Below are positions 24,593 through 33,263 of a DNA stretch of 54,390 bases, piece after piece. The notes under the pieces were generated by a model. That model made no database searches and was not told where the DNA came from. It saw only the letters and a program-made list of their open reading frames with translations. The first letter of the stretch is position 1. Every line of letters starts with the position of its first letter. A program made the position numbers and the translations under genes. This DNA comes from Candidatus Poribacteria bacterium (GTDB taxonomy: Bacteria; Poribacteria; WGA-4E; PCPOR2b). Location: NCBI GenBank assembly GCA_021295755.1, contig JAGWBT010000087.1, forward strand, positions 3,712 through 58,101. Direction: 5' to 3'.

Positions 24593-24901
24593 ATGGAAAT
24601 GATCATGAGTAAGTTTGATCTGAATAATTCCAATATGCTGTATTTGCAACAATTGCCGGGGTATTTCATCACGAAAGCGATCAAAGCAAGCTTTATTGAT
24701 GAACCGAGTTGGCAGATGAGAGATGCACTGGAGGTAATTAAGGCGATCGAACAGAGTCAATTTGCCATTACAAACGTATATGTTTATGCGCTCAAAGACG
24801 GTGTGCCAATAGTGCCATCGGAGGCAGTATATGATTTTGAAATAGCAGGATTTCCTCTTGATTATCTCTGGCATCAGATAGTAAAAAATCATCGGATATG
24901 A
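24593..24901 (+). CDS. Small hypothetical protein, first gene of an overlapping pair
   Basis: The product has about 100 residues. Three in-frame ATGs (24593, 24599, 24605) make the start uncertain; GTGGAGA lies nearest the first. There is no signal peptide or membrane helix. A middle segment, DALEVIKAIEQSQFAITNVY with VYALKDGVPIVPSEAVYDFE, faintly resembles Imm40-type immunity proteins, but I would not name it on that. The last bases (ATGA at 24898) form the start of the next small gene, a 4-base overlap typical of coupled translation. The 95 bases before the gene hold nothing I can identify. Confidence 0.6.
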   Translation: MEMIMSKFDLNNSNMLYLQQLPGYFITKAIKASFIDEPSWQMRDALEVIKAIEQSQFAITNVYVYALKDGVPIVPSEAVYDFEIAGFPLDYLWHQIVKNHRI

Positions 24902-25056
24902 CAGTGGATTTCGTAAAGGAATTTCAATTTATGGCATCCGGTTCGTTCCACAGTCAAGAAGCTGCGTTCTCTTTTTGGGCTTTTAACGAAAAAGTGTACC
25001 GCCGATTTCAGAAGTATGGTGATGAGGTAGAAGCAGAAAAAAATGATAAAAAATGA
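24898..25056 (+). CDS. Short (52-residue) protein overlapping the preceding gene
   Basis: The frame opens at ATG 24898, inside the ATGA that ends the previous gene, and runs 52 codons to TGA 25056. The product (MTVDFVKEFQFMASGSFHSQ, then EAAFSFWAFNEKVYRRFQKY, then a Lys/Asp/Glu-rich end) has plausible amphipathic helices and rich aromatic content. The overlap and absence of a ribosome site of its own suggest translational coupling. I do not recognise it. It may be a small partner of the gene before it, for example a two-protein immunity or toxin-antitoxin-like set, but that is only inference. The amidohydrolase starts 15 bases later. Confidence 0.5.
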   Translation: MTVDFVKEFQFMASGSFHSQEAAFSFWAFNEKVYRRFQKYGDEVEAEKNDKK

Positions 25057-25071
25057 TGAGGAATAATCTAA

Positions 25072-26187
25072 ATGAAATATGACATATTGCTCAAAGGTGG
25101 AACCGTTATTGACCCCGCGCAGAAATTGCATGACCGGCGCGACGTTGCAATTATTGATGGAAAGATTGCAGCAATCGAGGAGGATATTTCTGCAAGGAAG
25201 GCGACGCAAACGGTTTTCGTTGACGGGAAGCATGTAACTCCCGGCTTAGTGGACATCCATGCCCATGTCTACGCAGGTGTCACGACATGGGGGGTTAAAG
25301 CGGATCCGGTCTGCACAACGACTGGCGTCACGACAATTGTTGATGCTGGCAGCCCAGGCTGGGCGACATTCCCCGGGTTTCGGGAGTATATTGCACAGCC
25401 GGCGCAAACACACATCTTAACCTATATCCATATCTCTGGCATCGGTCTCGTTTATGGACCCGTAGGTGAAATGCACGAACTTGAGTACGCTCATCCAGAG
25501 AAGGTCGCTGACACGCTCATGCAGAATCGGGAAATCACTGTCGGCGTTAAAGTGCGCCAAGGCAAATCCCAAGTCGGTGATAATGGTGTTGAACCGTTGA
25601 AGTTAGCAATTGAAGCCGCTGAAATTGCCGATACATCCGTCATGGTGCACATCGGGACGGGTGTTCCGCTCCCCGATGTTCTCAAACTGATGCGTCCCGG
25701 CGATGTCGTCACCCACTGCTTCCAAGGAAACGGTGACTGTATCGTTGATGATAAAGGACGGGTTATCCCGGATGCGTGGGCAGCGCGTACAGATGGGGTT
25801 ATCTTCGATGTCGGGCATGGCGGCGGGAGTTTTAATTACGAAGTTGCTCAACGTGCGATGGAGCAGGGATTCATCTCCGATGTCATTAGTACAGACCTGC
25901 ACTCCGGCAACATCAACGGTCCTGTCTATGATCTCCCAACAACGTTATCAAAATTCTTGAATCTTGGGCTTTCGCTTGAGGAGGTCATTGAAAAATCAAC
26001 GATTGCTGCGGCAAGAGCAATTGGGCGTGAGACTGAACTCGGTCATCTCAAAATTGGGACGGTCGCCGACATTGCTGTTTTTGATGTCATCGAAGGCGAA
26101 TTCGAACTTTTCGATACACACGGCACGATGGTTATTGCTAACCGGAAGTTGCAAGCAGATTTAACAATCCGCGAGGGGAAACTGTGA
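25072..26187 (+). CDS. Amidohydrolase/deacetylase-family metallohydrolase (dihydroorotase-like)
   Basis: The 371-residue TIM-barrel enzyme has the amidohydrolase metal site: H63-x-H65 in VDIHAHVYAG, a probable carbamylated lysine (Lys160, VGVKVRQG), His193 in MVHIGTG, His215 in VTHCFQGN, and the Asp in ISTDLHSGN. The N- and C-terminal beta-sandwich parts (LLKGGTVIDPAQKLHDRRD, then TVADIAVFDVIEG) match the group that hydrolyses N-acyl or O-acetyl groups (Atu3266-like deacetylases) rather than true dihydroorotases. Two metal ions, often Zn2+, are expected. The ATG at 25072 has GAGG about 10 bases upstream. A small membrane protein starts 3 bases after the stop, so both are probably co-transcribed. 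Confidence 0.8.
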   Translation: MKYDILLKGGTVIDPAQKLHDRRDVAIIDGKIAAIEEDISARKATQTVFVDGKHVTPGLVDIHAHVYAGVTTWGVKADPVCTTTGVTTIVDAGSPGWATFPGFREYIAQPAQTHILTYIHISGIGLVYGPVGEMHELEYAHPEKVADTLMQNREITVGVKVRQGKSQVGDNGVEPLKLAIEAAEIADTSVMVHIGTGVPLPDVLKLMRPGDVVTHCFQGNGDCIVDDKGRVIPDAWAARTDGVIFDVGHGGGSFNYEVAQRAMEQGFISDVISTDLHSGNINGPVYDLPTTLSKFLNLGLSLEEVIEKSTIAAARAIGRETELGHLKIGTVADIAVFDVIEGEFELFDTHGTMVIANRKLQADLTIREGKL

Positions 26188-26190
26188 TAT

Positions 26191-26604
26191 ATGGCGCAGA
26201 GGAAGGGCTGTTATCGGCGTATGGCGACCACCGGGCTCGTGGTGGTGATAATTATTGCCGCAGTCGGAGCCTTGCTTTATCAAAGGGTGGATGGACCTGA
26301 GGGGGCGCGATATTGGATGGCGGAGCGTGCCTTGAACGCTATCGAAGCGCACCTGTTGATGAAAGCTCCGGATGGCAGCTGGCTGCGGAAACCGGATGGT
26401 GTATCCGTTGAAGAAATCGGCTCTCAGTTTGAGCGTGTCAGAGAAGCGACCGCAGATCGTCGAACGGATCTGATACGACTAAATCAGATCCTCAAAGAAT
26501 ATCAATCCAAATTTCAGAACACCCAACCGGCGACCAGCGAAGTCATCGAGTTTCTGAATGCTATTGAGGGAACAATTGTATCCAAAGCAAGCGTGGGAGG
26601 CTAA
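26191..26604 (+). CDS. Hypothetical single-span membrane protein
   Basis: The 137-residue protein has a basic start (MAQRKGCYRRMATTG) and one membrane helix (LVVVIIIAAVGALLY), followed by a helical outer domain (ARYWMAERALNAIEAHLLMK, then VSVEEIGSQFERVREATADR). This topology (short basic N-in tail, about 100 residues outside) fits an envelope protein. No family is recognised. It lies 3 bases after the amidohydrolase and 59 before the GHL6-like gene, so it may be part of that unit. No cysteine lipobox is present. Confidence 0.6.
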   Translation: MAQRKGCYRRMATTGLVVVIIIAAVGALLYQRVDGPEGARYWMAERALNAIEAHLLMKAPDGSWLRKPDGVSVEEIGSQFERVREATADRRTDLIRLNQILKEYQSKFQNTQPATSEVIEFLNAIEGTIVSKASVGG

Positions 26605-26663
26605 CTGGATAACCCAAGAAGGGTTTAGAACCATGTTGGGTTGAGTATTGAGGGGGATATACT

Positions 26664-28889
26664 GTGAACGCAGAGGACAGAGGACCAAAAGTGAATCGGG
26701 TTGGGTCTACCGCGCAAAGGCTTGCAGAAAAGCCTTACGAAAAGCGTGTATGCCGCATAGAGTGCTATCCAAGTTGTGTGCAACCGGGGGAGTCATATGT
26801 CGGACTGTCCGTCGAGGAGTGGGTGGACTTCATCGATGAAATTGGTGTCGAAGTGCAGGTAGTCGATGGAGAGATCAACAGGGGTACGCCCCGCTTTCGC
26901 TCAAAGATGATTCCGCCACCTCCCAATGTTGACAACGATCGCCTGCCTAGATTCTTGGAACTGGCGCACCAACGGGGCATCCTTATCCTCAGCTACTATC
27001 CTGTCATATACACCAAACCACTCAAGCCGCTTCATCCGGAGTGGTTGATGCAGTTTCTGGATGATGGAAGACATCGTTCCGAGCATTCCGATAAATCGGA
27101 ACCTGAAATCGAAAATCTGGGCTGGTTTTGCTTCAACTCACCGTATCGGGACTGGTTACCGGAATATCTCATTGAATGGTTAGACAATCTTGACCTCGAT
27201 GGCTTCTATTTCGACGACACCAACTACGGGTCCCACGAAGAGCGTCCTTTTTACCCCTCCTGCTGTTGTGAATACTGTGAAAAACTGTTTCGGGAAGAGA
27301 CGGGGTTGGAAATTCCCCGAAAGGTTGACTTTGATTCTCTGGACTTCCGACACTTTGTCAACTGGCGCTATGAGAAGATGAAGGATTTTATGCACCATCT
27401 CTTCCGGCAGATCAGGGCAGAGCATCCGGATGTCATCCTTGACATGAATTCATACATTCGACCAACTGCCGACTGGTCAGACGGTCACCCGCTCAACTCA
27501 TTCCACTTGGAAGATGTTGGTGGCTATTTCTTCGTGGAGACATTTCGCTCCCTACGCGAACCCAACTTTACAGCAAAAGTGCTACGGTCAACTGGCACCC
27601 CCTTCGGTCTCTTCCGGAACGTCACTCAATCACTCCAAGGATTTGGCGGTGCACCTTATCCTGACACGTTTTCCCCCGCAATCGCTGGCCTTGCCGCCAT
27701 CGCTAACGGCGGTGCCCCGTGCGGCAATCCTTTCGATGGACCGACAATTCTCCATAAGGATACGGTTAAGTCTGTCTTCAGCGAATTTAAGAAACGGGTC
27801 GATTACATCAAAGGCGATACGGTCAAATACGTCGCGCTCCACTACTCACAGCAGAACCGGGATTTTCGTCCATCGGAGATCCCCAAGAACACAGGACAAA
27901 CCTACTTCCACGAGATTGGGCAGAAGGACGCTTACGGTGCCTACGAGATATTGAATCGGTCACATCTGTTGTTTGACTTCGTTTTGGACGAACGACTGAA
28001 CTACGAGACGCTGTCCCAATATCGCTTGCTTTTTCTCTCAAACAGCGCGTGTTTGTCCGACGAACAGTGCGAGGCTATCAGAAGATTTGTCCATGAAGGT
28101 GGCACGCTCATCGCCACCCATGAGACTTCGCTGCTCGACGAGCTTGGACGTGAGCGTGGAAAATTTGCCCTCTCCGATGTATTAGGCGTGGAGTACAGAG
28201 GAACACGTGGAGGCACAAATGACCACGGTATCATATACGTCCCTCAAGATGCAGAGCTGTCGCGCCAATTCGGTCATGTCATCTGTTTTTACGGTCAGGA
28301 ATCTGCGGTGTCCGTTCTGCCGGATGCGGACATCCATGTACTTTGCACACGAAGCTGTCTAGAAGGGGAACGCTTGCTGAAGGATTTTGACCCAAGGATG
28401 GACTATGATTCGCCCGAACCGGCTATCACAATGAACCGTTATGGGAAAGGCAAAGCGATTTATATCTGCGGTGATGTGGGTGGCGCATATATGAACAATC
28501 CGTACCCGCCACTGAAACGGCTCATCATCGACTTAGTGAAGCAAACACCTCCACCTATCGAGTTTGAGATGCCGGAAGCTATTGAGGTAACCGCTGCCCA
28601 CCGAGATGCGAATGAGTTGATGATTCATCTGCTCAACAATCCCATCCCACTCCTGCCGTGGCGTATTACCAATCGTGAGAAACACGATGCAGAGATGACC
28701 ACTTTTTTGTCGCTCCGTGAGGTGAACCCTATCCACAATATTCGGGTTCGGTTTAATGACTTCGCGGTGAAATCGGCACGATTGCCGCTACAGGAGACAA
28801 ATCTAGAGGTGTCAGGAAGCGCCGCTGCAACGGTTGTGGTGCCAGCGGTAAGTCTCCACGAGGTGCTTCTTGTGGAGTATAGAAATTAA
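26664..28889 (+). CDS. GHL6-like glycoside hydrolase with C-terminal glutamine-amidotransferase-like domain
   Basis: This 741-residue protein lacks a signal peptide. It begins GTG 26664 with GAGGGGG upstream. The first 400 residues form a barrel like hypothetical glycosyl hydrolase family 6 (GHL6): RGILILSYYPVIY, LDGFYFDDTNYG (acidic pair FDDT near residue 180), a cysteine-rich SCCCEYCEKLF and HPDVILDMNSYIRPT. After about residue 420 there is a beta-galactosidase-trimerisation/class I amidotransferase-like fold (LLFLSNSACLSDEQCEAIRR, then FVHEGGTLIATHETSLLDE), as in many GH42-clan proteins. It probably cleaves a glycan, with fucosidase- or galactosidase-like activity, but the substrate is unknown. 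The CCCEYC cluster may bind a metal. A serine hydrolase follows 14 bases later. Confidence 0.65.
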   Translation: MNAEDRGPKVNRVGSTAQRLAEKPYEKRVCRIECYPSCVQPGESYVGLSVEEWVDFIDEIGVEVQVVDGEINRGTPRFRSKMIPPPPNVDNDRLPRFLELAHQRGILILSYYPVIYTKPLKPLHPEWLMQFLDDGRHRSEHSDKSEPEIENLGWFCFNSPYRDWLPEYLIEWLDNLDLDGFYFDDTNYGSHEERPFYPSCCCEYCEKLFREETGLEIPRKVDFDSLDFRHFVNWRYEKMKDFMHHLFRQIRAEHPDVILDMNSYIRPTADWSDGHPLNSFHLEDVGGYFFVETFRSLREPNFTAKVLRSTGTPFGLFRNVTQSLQGFGGAPYPDTFSPAIAGLAAIANGGAPCGNPFDGPTILHKDTVKSVFSEFKKRVDYIKGDTVKYVALHYSQQNRDFRPSEIPKNTGQTYFHEIGQKDAYGAYEILNRSHLLFDFVLDERLNYETLSQYRLLFLSNSACLSDEQCEAIRRFVHEGGTLIATHETSLLDELGRERGKFALSDVLGVEYRGTRGGTNDHGIIYVPQDAELSRQFGHVICFYGQESAVSVLPDADIHVLCTRSCLEGERLLKDFDPRMDYDSPEPAITMNRYGKGKAIYICGDVGGAYMNNPYPPLKRLIIDLVKQTPPPIEFEMPEAIEVTAAHRDANELMIHLLNNPIPLLPWRITNREKHDAEMTTFLSLREVNPIHNIRVRFNDFAVKSARLPLQETNLEVSGSAAATVVVPAVSLHEVLLVEYRN

Positions 28890-28903
28890 ATAGGAGGTCT
28901 TAA

Positions 28904-29992
28904 ATGCAATTTTCACAAAATATATACTATCCGGAACGAGGGGACGATTGGGAGCGCAGAAAACCTGAGGATGTGGGTGTTGATCCTGACTCTCTCAACG
29001 AGGCAATTCACTATGCCCAGACGGTCGAAACCGCATGGTCTCGTAAACTACGGTTGCATTATACCGAGATGGAAAGGGAAGAATCCCACCCCGAGGTCAT
29101 TGGATCGATAAAAGACCGGGCCGCGCTTAACGGACTTATCTTGCGGCACGGCTACATTATCGCCGAATGGGGCGAGACGCAGCGCGCCGACATGACGTTT
29201 AGTATTACCAAGAGTTATCTGTCTACGACAGCAGGACTAGCGTTAGACCGCGACCTGATTCGAGACGTACATCAACCTGTCCGAGACTATGTAAACGACG
29301 GTGGATTCGATTCACCACACAACGCCCAAATTACTTGGCATCACTTGCTTCAACAAACGAGTGAGTGGAAGGGGACGCTTTGGGACAAACCCGACTATGC
29401 TGACAGTCAGGGAGAGCGGGGTCCTGATAATGCGCTTCCAGCCCCCGGCAGCGTCTTTGCTTACAATGATGTCCGTGTTAACCGGCTCGCGCTTTCTCTG
29501 CTGCGTGTTTGGCGCAAGCCGCTGCCGCAGGTGCTAAAAGACAACGTGATGGACCCTATCGGTGCTTCCAATAGTTGGCGATGGCATGGCTACCGAAATT
29601 CGTGGCTGACAATTGATGGACGGAAGATGCAGTCGGTCAGTGGTGGTGGTCACTGGGGTGGTGGAGTCTGGATTAGCACCAGAGATCATGCGCGGTTCGG
29701 CTATCTATTTCTGCGACGTGGGCGCTGGGGTGAACGGCAGATACTTTCTGAGCGGTGGATAGATCTAGCGACCACACCGTGTCCGGTTGAACCGGATTAT
29801 GGCTATATGTGGTGGCTCAATACGGATAGGCAGCTATTCCCAAGCGCACCAGAAACGAGTTTCTGTGCTCTGGGTGCTGGACGGAACATGATTTGGATTG
29901 AACCGGAAAATGATTTGGTGGTTGTAGTGCGGTGGATAGAGTCAGATTGTATTGACCAATTGATGAAACACGTGCTAGCAGCGATTCGCTAA
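28904..29992 (+). CDS. Serine hydrolase of the beta-lactamase class C / penicillin-binding-protein-like family
   Basis: The 362-residue protein has the class C serine-hydrolase motifs: S100-x-x-K103 in FSITKSYLSTT, Y187-N188 in PGSVFAYNDVRVN, and a C-terminal GGGHWGGGVWIS (the K/H-x-G-type segment). EPDYGYMWWLN and WIEPENDLVVVVRW are typical of the environmental esterase/amidase group. There is no signal peptide, so it is probably cytosolic and not a drug-resistance enzyme. It may hydrolyse acyl esters or amides on the sugars processed by its neighbour. TAGGAGGTCTTAA precedes the ATG. It is co-directional with and 14 bases after the GHL6-like gene. Confidence 0.8.
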   Translation: MQFSQNIYYPERGDDWERRKPEDVGVDPDSLNEAIHYAQTVETAWSRKLRLHYTEMEREESHPEVIGSIKDRAALNGLILRHGYIIAEWGETQRADMTFSITKSYLSTTAGLALDRDLIRDVHQPVRDYVNDGGFDSPHNAQITWHHLLQQTSEWKGTLWDKPDYADSQGERGPDNALPAPGSVFAYNDVRVNRLALSLLRVWRKPLPQVLKDNVMDPIGASNSWRWHGYRNSWLTIDGRKMQSVSGGGHWGGGVWISTRDHARFGYLFLRRGRWGERQILSERWIDLATTPCPVEPDYGYMWWLNTDRQLFPSAPETSFCALGAGRNMIWIEPENDLVVVVRWIESDCIDQLMKHVLAAIR

Positions 29993-30059
29993 GTAATCAA
30001 GGCCGGGTAAGGTAATCCGTTAACCTAGCCAGTCCTGATTGATTGAGAGGAGAAATGCG

Positions 30060-30683
30060 ATGCCACACGAATGGGATTCACCCGAATACGTTCGCCAGTG
30101 GATAGAAGATGGCGACAAAACAGACCCGGAACGGGCAGAACAGATTACCGCGCTCGTGGGTTTGATTCGATGCAGCGCTGAAGAACCTATTGAGGTGTTA
30201 GATCTCGGTGCGGGATACGGAATTGTAACACGCGAGATTCTGACTGCTTATCCAAACGCACAGGTGGTGTGCGTCGATGGGTCAGGGGAAATGCTAAAGC
30301 ATGGGAAAGCACGACTAGCAGAGTGGCAAGATCAACTCTCGTTCATTGTCACGAACTTCGATTCTCCGAATTGGTTGGCAACCTTGCCTACGGATCGACA
30401 GTTCGATGCGGCGGTCTCCTCACGAGCTATCCACCATGTGGTTGATGAGCGCAAACAGATGTTGTACGAAGAAATCTTTCGACTGCTGAAACCGGGCGGT
30501 TGCTTTGCCAACCACGACTTGGTACGAAAACTCGATGACCCTATACGCGACAGCCACGATCCCTTTGGAACGGTTGAAGATCAGGTTGTTTGGCTTAAAA
30601 ACATTGGGTTTGTTGATGTGGAATGTTTTTGGCAGACGGAGGGGCGTGCCTTGTTTGGGGGATATAAGTCAGATCTCCCGTAA
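30060..30683 (+). CDS. Class I SAM-dependent methyltransferase
   Basis: The 207-residue protein has the Rossmann-like SAM-binding fold. Motif I is VLDLGAGYGIVTREI, motif II AQVVCVDGSGEM and the later AAVSSRAIHHVVDERK plus EIFRLLKPGGCFANHD (motif IV/post-I). The C-terminal segment HDPFGTVEDQVVWLKNIGFV matches small-molecule methyltransferases of environmental genomes. The acceptor is unknown. ATG 30060 is chosen because GAGAGGAGA stands just before it; the TTG at 30039 lies upstream. It begins a short run with the NlpC-like and SDR genes, with no overlap. Confidence 0.8.
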   Translation: MPHEWDSPEYVRQWIEDGDKTDPERAEQITALVGLIRCSAEEPIEVLDLGAGYGIVTREILTAYPNAQVVCVDGSGEMLKHGKARLAEWQDQLSFIVTNFDSPNWLATLPTDRQFDAAVSSRAIHHVVDERKQMLYEEIFRLLKPGGCFANHDLVRKLDDPIRDSHDPFGTVEDQVVWLKNIGFVDVECFWQTEGRALFGGYKSDLP

Positions 30684-30737
30684 TGGAGCGAGATACGCTC
30701 AAGAGAGATCACATAAGCCTCTAATCGGAGGAATATT

Positions 30738-31214
30738 TTGGCGCAAAAAGTTGAGTTAAGCCGTTTTAAGAATTATATGCTGATGGTTCACCGCAGCGTT
30801 GGTTCGGAATTATTCCGAAATCTATATGCTTCTGTTGACGGGAAAGAGACAGATATCCTGCGAGATGGAATACTTTCTTGTGCCTATTTCGTTTCATCGG
30901 TGCTTTTCCACTGTAAACTGATAGATGACCTACACACGACCGTTAGAGGACTAGAGGCGAATCTCCAGCGGTCAGGTTGGAACAAGATAGAAGAACCGGA
31001 AGTTGGCAGTGTCCTCGTCTGGGAACCGACAGAATTTCCTGACGGCGGTATTCGTAGACACGCTGGGTTTTACATCGGCGATGCGGAAGCGATCAGTAAT
31101 CGGACGGATCAGCGCGTACCCAAGGTTCACAGCATGAATTTTGAAACAGAGGGAAAGTATCGTGCGATTGAAGCCATTTATTGGCACGAGAATTTCGATG
31201 AAATAGATAGCTAA
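30738..31214 (+). CDS. Papain-fold (NlpC/P60 or CHAP-like) putative cysteine hydrolase
   Basis: The 158-residue protein starts at TTG 30738 with GGAGG 7 bases upstream. A catalytic-type Cys48 lies at the start of a helix (ILSCAYFVSSVLFH). His108 in IRRHAGFYIGDAEAIS sits in the strand that follows GSVLVWEPTE. This Cys-helix-His order and the H-x-G-x-YIGD pattern match NlpC/P60 or CHAP-type peptidases and amidases. There is no signal peptide or membrane segment, unusual for a cell-wall enzyme, so it may work in the cytosol or on another substrate. The third catalytic residue is not identified. It sits between a methyltransferase and an SDR. Confidence 0.5.
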   Translation: MAQKVELSRFKNYMLMVHRSVGSELFRNLYASVDGKETDILRDGILSCAYFVSSVLFHCKLIDDLHTTVRGLEANLQRSGWNKIEEPEVGSVLVWEPTEFPDGGIRRHAGFYIGDAEAISNRTDQRVPKVHSMNFETEGKYRAIEAIYWHENFDEIDS

Positions 31215-31235
31215 CCGCACAACGGAGCGAAGCGA

Positions 31236-32027
31236 TTGGAAAACTACAAGAACAAGGTAGTCATCATCACTGGCGCATGTGGAGGCATCGGAGAGGTAAT
31301 CGCTGAAAAGTTTGCGGCTGCCGGGGCGACGTTAGCTCTTTGCGACATCCGTCAAGATGAACTCTCACAGACCGCTGAAAAATGCCGAGAATCAGGTGCA
31401 ACCGTTCACAGCGAAACTATTGATGTCGCAGATGAAGCCTCGGTACGCAGTTTTTGTGAGACGGTCGCCCAAAATTTCGGGACGATTGACTGCCTGATCA
31501 ATACTGTCGGCATTGTCGATTGTCCGGGAGATGTCGAAGAACTTTCGCTGTCAAGGTGGGATCAGACGCTCGCCATCAATCTCACGTCCGCTTTTCTAAT
31601 GGCAAAGTATTCGGTGCCACACATCAAAGGACAGGGTGGTGCTATCCTCAACATTGCTTCGGTATCGGGCTTGGCAAACCAAGAGGATGCGATGGTCTAT
31701 TCAGTGACCAAAGCCGGGCTGCTGTCGCTCACGCGGAGTGAAGCCATAGATTTGGCAAAATACGGCATCCGCGCCAACGCTATCTCGCCCGGATCGGTGG
31801 AGACGCCACTATTGGAGGCAGCGGTTGACCAAGCAGCGCAACTGTTTAACCGTACCAAAGACGAACAATGGGAGGTCTGGCGCTCACAATATCCAACCCA
31901 ACGTTTTACATCACCGCAAGAAATTGCAGAATTGGCGCTGTTTTTATGTAGCGAGAGAGCAACCAACATCACCGGTGCCAATTTTGTGATCGATGGTGGA
32001 TTGACATCGCTGCTTCCGGAACGATAG
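31236..32027 (+). CDS. Short-chain dehydrogenase/reductase (classical SDR)
   Basis: The 263-residue protein has the coenzyme motif TGACGGIG (residues 12-19), the NTVG strand (family N-A-G type) near residue 89, and the catalytic Ser142, Tyr155 and Lys159 (NIASVSG, VYSVTKAG). The C-terminal segment has IRANAISPGSVETPLLE, FLCSERATNITGANFVIDGG and a short variable end. The acidic LALCDIRQDEL points to NAD(H) use. The substrate, probably a sugar alcohol or sterol/ketone-type alcohol, is unknown. The start is TTG 31236 with GGAGCGA before it. The next 200 bases hold an IS-like remnant and then the MDR gene. Confidence 0.85.
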   Translation: MENYKNKVVIITGACGGIGEVIAEKFAAAGATLALCDIRQDELSQTAEKCRESGATVHSETIDVADEASVRSFCETVAQNFGTIDCLINTVGIVDCPGDVEELSLSRWDQTLAINLTSAFLMAKYSVPHIKGQGGAILNIASVSGLANQEDAMVYSVTKAGLLSLTRSEAIDLAKYGIRANAISPGSVETPLLEAAVDQAAQLFNRTKDEQWEVWRSQYPTQRFTSPQEIAELALFLCSERATNITGANFVIDGGLTSLLPER

Positions 32028-32147
32028 AAATTGTCGCCGGATAAGCAGGAGGTAACGCGCAAAATTTCCAGAGGAACAACTCTTACGGTTGAATGCCGAA
32101 CTATCCTCAAAGGGCAAGTGCATCCAACCTTGCGAAAGTTTCAAACC

Positions 32148-32195
32148 TTCACCAAATTCTTAGCAGTTGAAGCCCCATCCTTTAGGGCAGGGTAA
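32148..32195 (+). mobile_element. Possible 3'-end remnant of a TnpB-carrying IS200/IS605-type element
   Basis: The in-frame string FTKFLAVEAPSFRAG-stop resembles the last residues of TnpB proteins. The DNA around the stop (GCCCCATCCTTTAGGGCAGGG) can fold like an element end, with TCCTTTAGG also present near 20075. Only this short piece is found, with no transposase. The 200-base gap holds nothing else clear. Confidence 0.35.
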
Positions 32196-32225
32196 CTGAC
32201 ACGGTTTAATCAAAAGGTTGAAGCA

Positions 32226-33173
32226 ATGCAGAATATTGGCATAGAGTTTCCGGTACAGGGTGAAATGGCATTTTTTGATCTGGGACCGCCACCAGCCCCA
32301 GACCCAACAGAGATACGGATCCGCACGCTCTATTCAGGTGTGACCAATGGTACCGAGCGGCATGCGTTGATGAATGACTTTGGTAGAACAAATTATCCCA
32401 CTCGTGCCGGCTATCAGCACATCGGCGTTGTCGACGGTGTAGGGAATCGGGTCAAAGCGTTTTCGGTGGGTGATGTCGTCTTTCTCGGCGTCCACGGGGG
32501 CCACCGTGGATGGCATCTGGTAAACGTCGAAACTACCAACGAAAGAGCTCGACTCTGCATCAAACTTCCCGACGATGTCGAGCGTGAATTCTGCGCCCTC
32601 TTTGGTGTAGCCGGCGTAGGAATGCAGCACTCCAAACGCCTCCGTGTTGGCCCCGCCCATAATGTGTGGGTGGCAGGCTTGGGGCTTATTGGCCAATCTG
32701 TGGCACAGGCCTCGCGCGCCCTCGGCGCTTTCAATCCTCGGCGGCTTGAGATTGCCAGAACGCTCGGCGCACACCGGGTGATAAACGTCTCAGAGCCATC
32801 TGAAGACGAGGCGCTGAAGCACGGAGCTCCCTATGACCGCATCGTTGATGCCTGTGGGGCACCGACGTTATTTGAAGATATTTATAGGAATGACCTGCTT
32901 GCCCTATATGGAGCCATCGGTGCGCTGGCTGGTCGGGGCGAGACGAAGTTCCACCAAAGCATGCTTCATTCCAAAAGAGCTTCAATTGAATCCTCATCTC
33001 ACTTCACACTCGAAGACCTACAGATCCTTCTACATTTTGTCAGGTTGGGTACCATCCGAATTGCACCGCTGGTGACGCATCGGGTTTCGATAACAGAAGC
33101 ACCGCGCATCTATGAGACGATGAAGAACAGGCCAGAGGCTCTGCTGGGTGTGATATTTGACTGGAAGTCCTGA
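32226..33173 (+). CDS. Zinc-binding-type alcohol dehydrogenase (MDR) with a short internal loss
   Basis: The 315-residue MDR protein has the GroES-like N-terminus (EIRIRTLYSGVTNGTERHAL, then AGYQHIGVVDGVGNRVKAFS) and a Rossmann domain. No zinc-ligand cysteine pattern is seen, so it may be zinc-independent. VWVAGLGLIGQSVAQASRAL is immediately followed by GA-FNPRRLEIARTLGAHRV. Homologues have about six more residues (a beta-strand ending in Asp that reads the cofactor, as in GA-x-V-x-x-x-D) between GA and NPRR. An in-frame loss of 18 to 21 bases near 32730 is likely and should harm NAD(P) binding. No other damage is visible. The substrate is unknown. The preceding gap contains an IS-like remnant. 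Confidence 0.75.
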   Translation: MQNIGIEFPVQGEMAFFDLGPPPAPDPTEIRIRTLYSGVTNGTERHALMNDFGRTNYPTRAGYQHIGVVDGVGNRVKAFSVGDVVFLGVHGGHRGWHLVNVETTNERARLCIKLPDDVEREFCALFGVAGVGMQHSKRLRVGPAHNVWVAGLGLIGQSVAQASRALGAFNPRRLEIARTLGAHRVINVSEPSEDEALKHGAPYDRIVDACGAPTLFEDIYRNDLLALYGAIGALAGRGETKFHQSMLHSKRASIESSSHFTLEDLQILLHFVRLGTIRIAPLVTHRVSITEAPRIYETMKNRPEALLGVIFDWKS

Positions 33174-33263
33174 TAGAGTGTGGGAAGTGCTTACATTTTA
33201 AGCCGAAAACCACAGTCAATCGATAGCGTAACCTTCCGAGAAAATATTTCCACTATCAAGACG

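Noticed and set aside
28904-29992. True class C beta-lactamase
   Set aside because: It lacks a signal peptide and sits in a glycan-degradation context; the motifs fit the wider esterase group.
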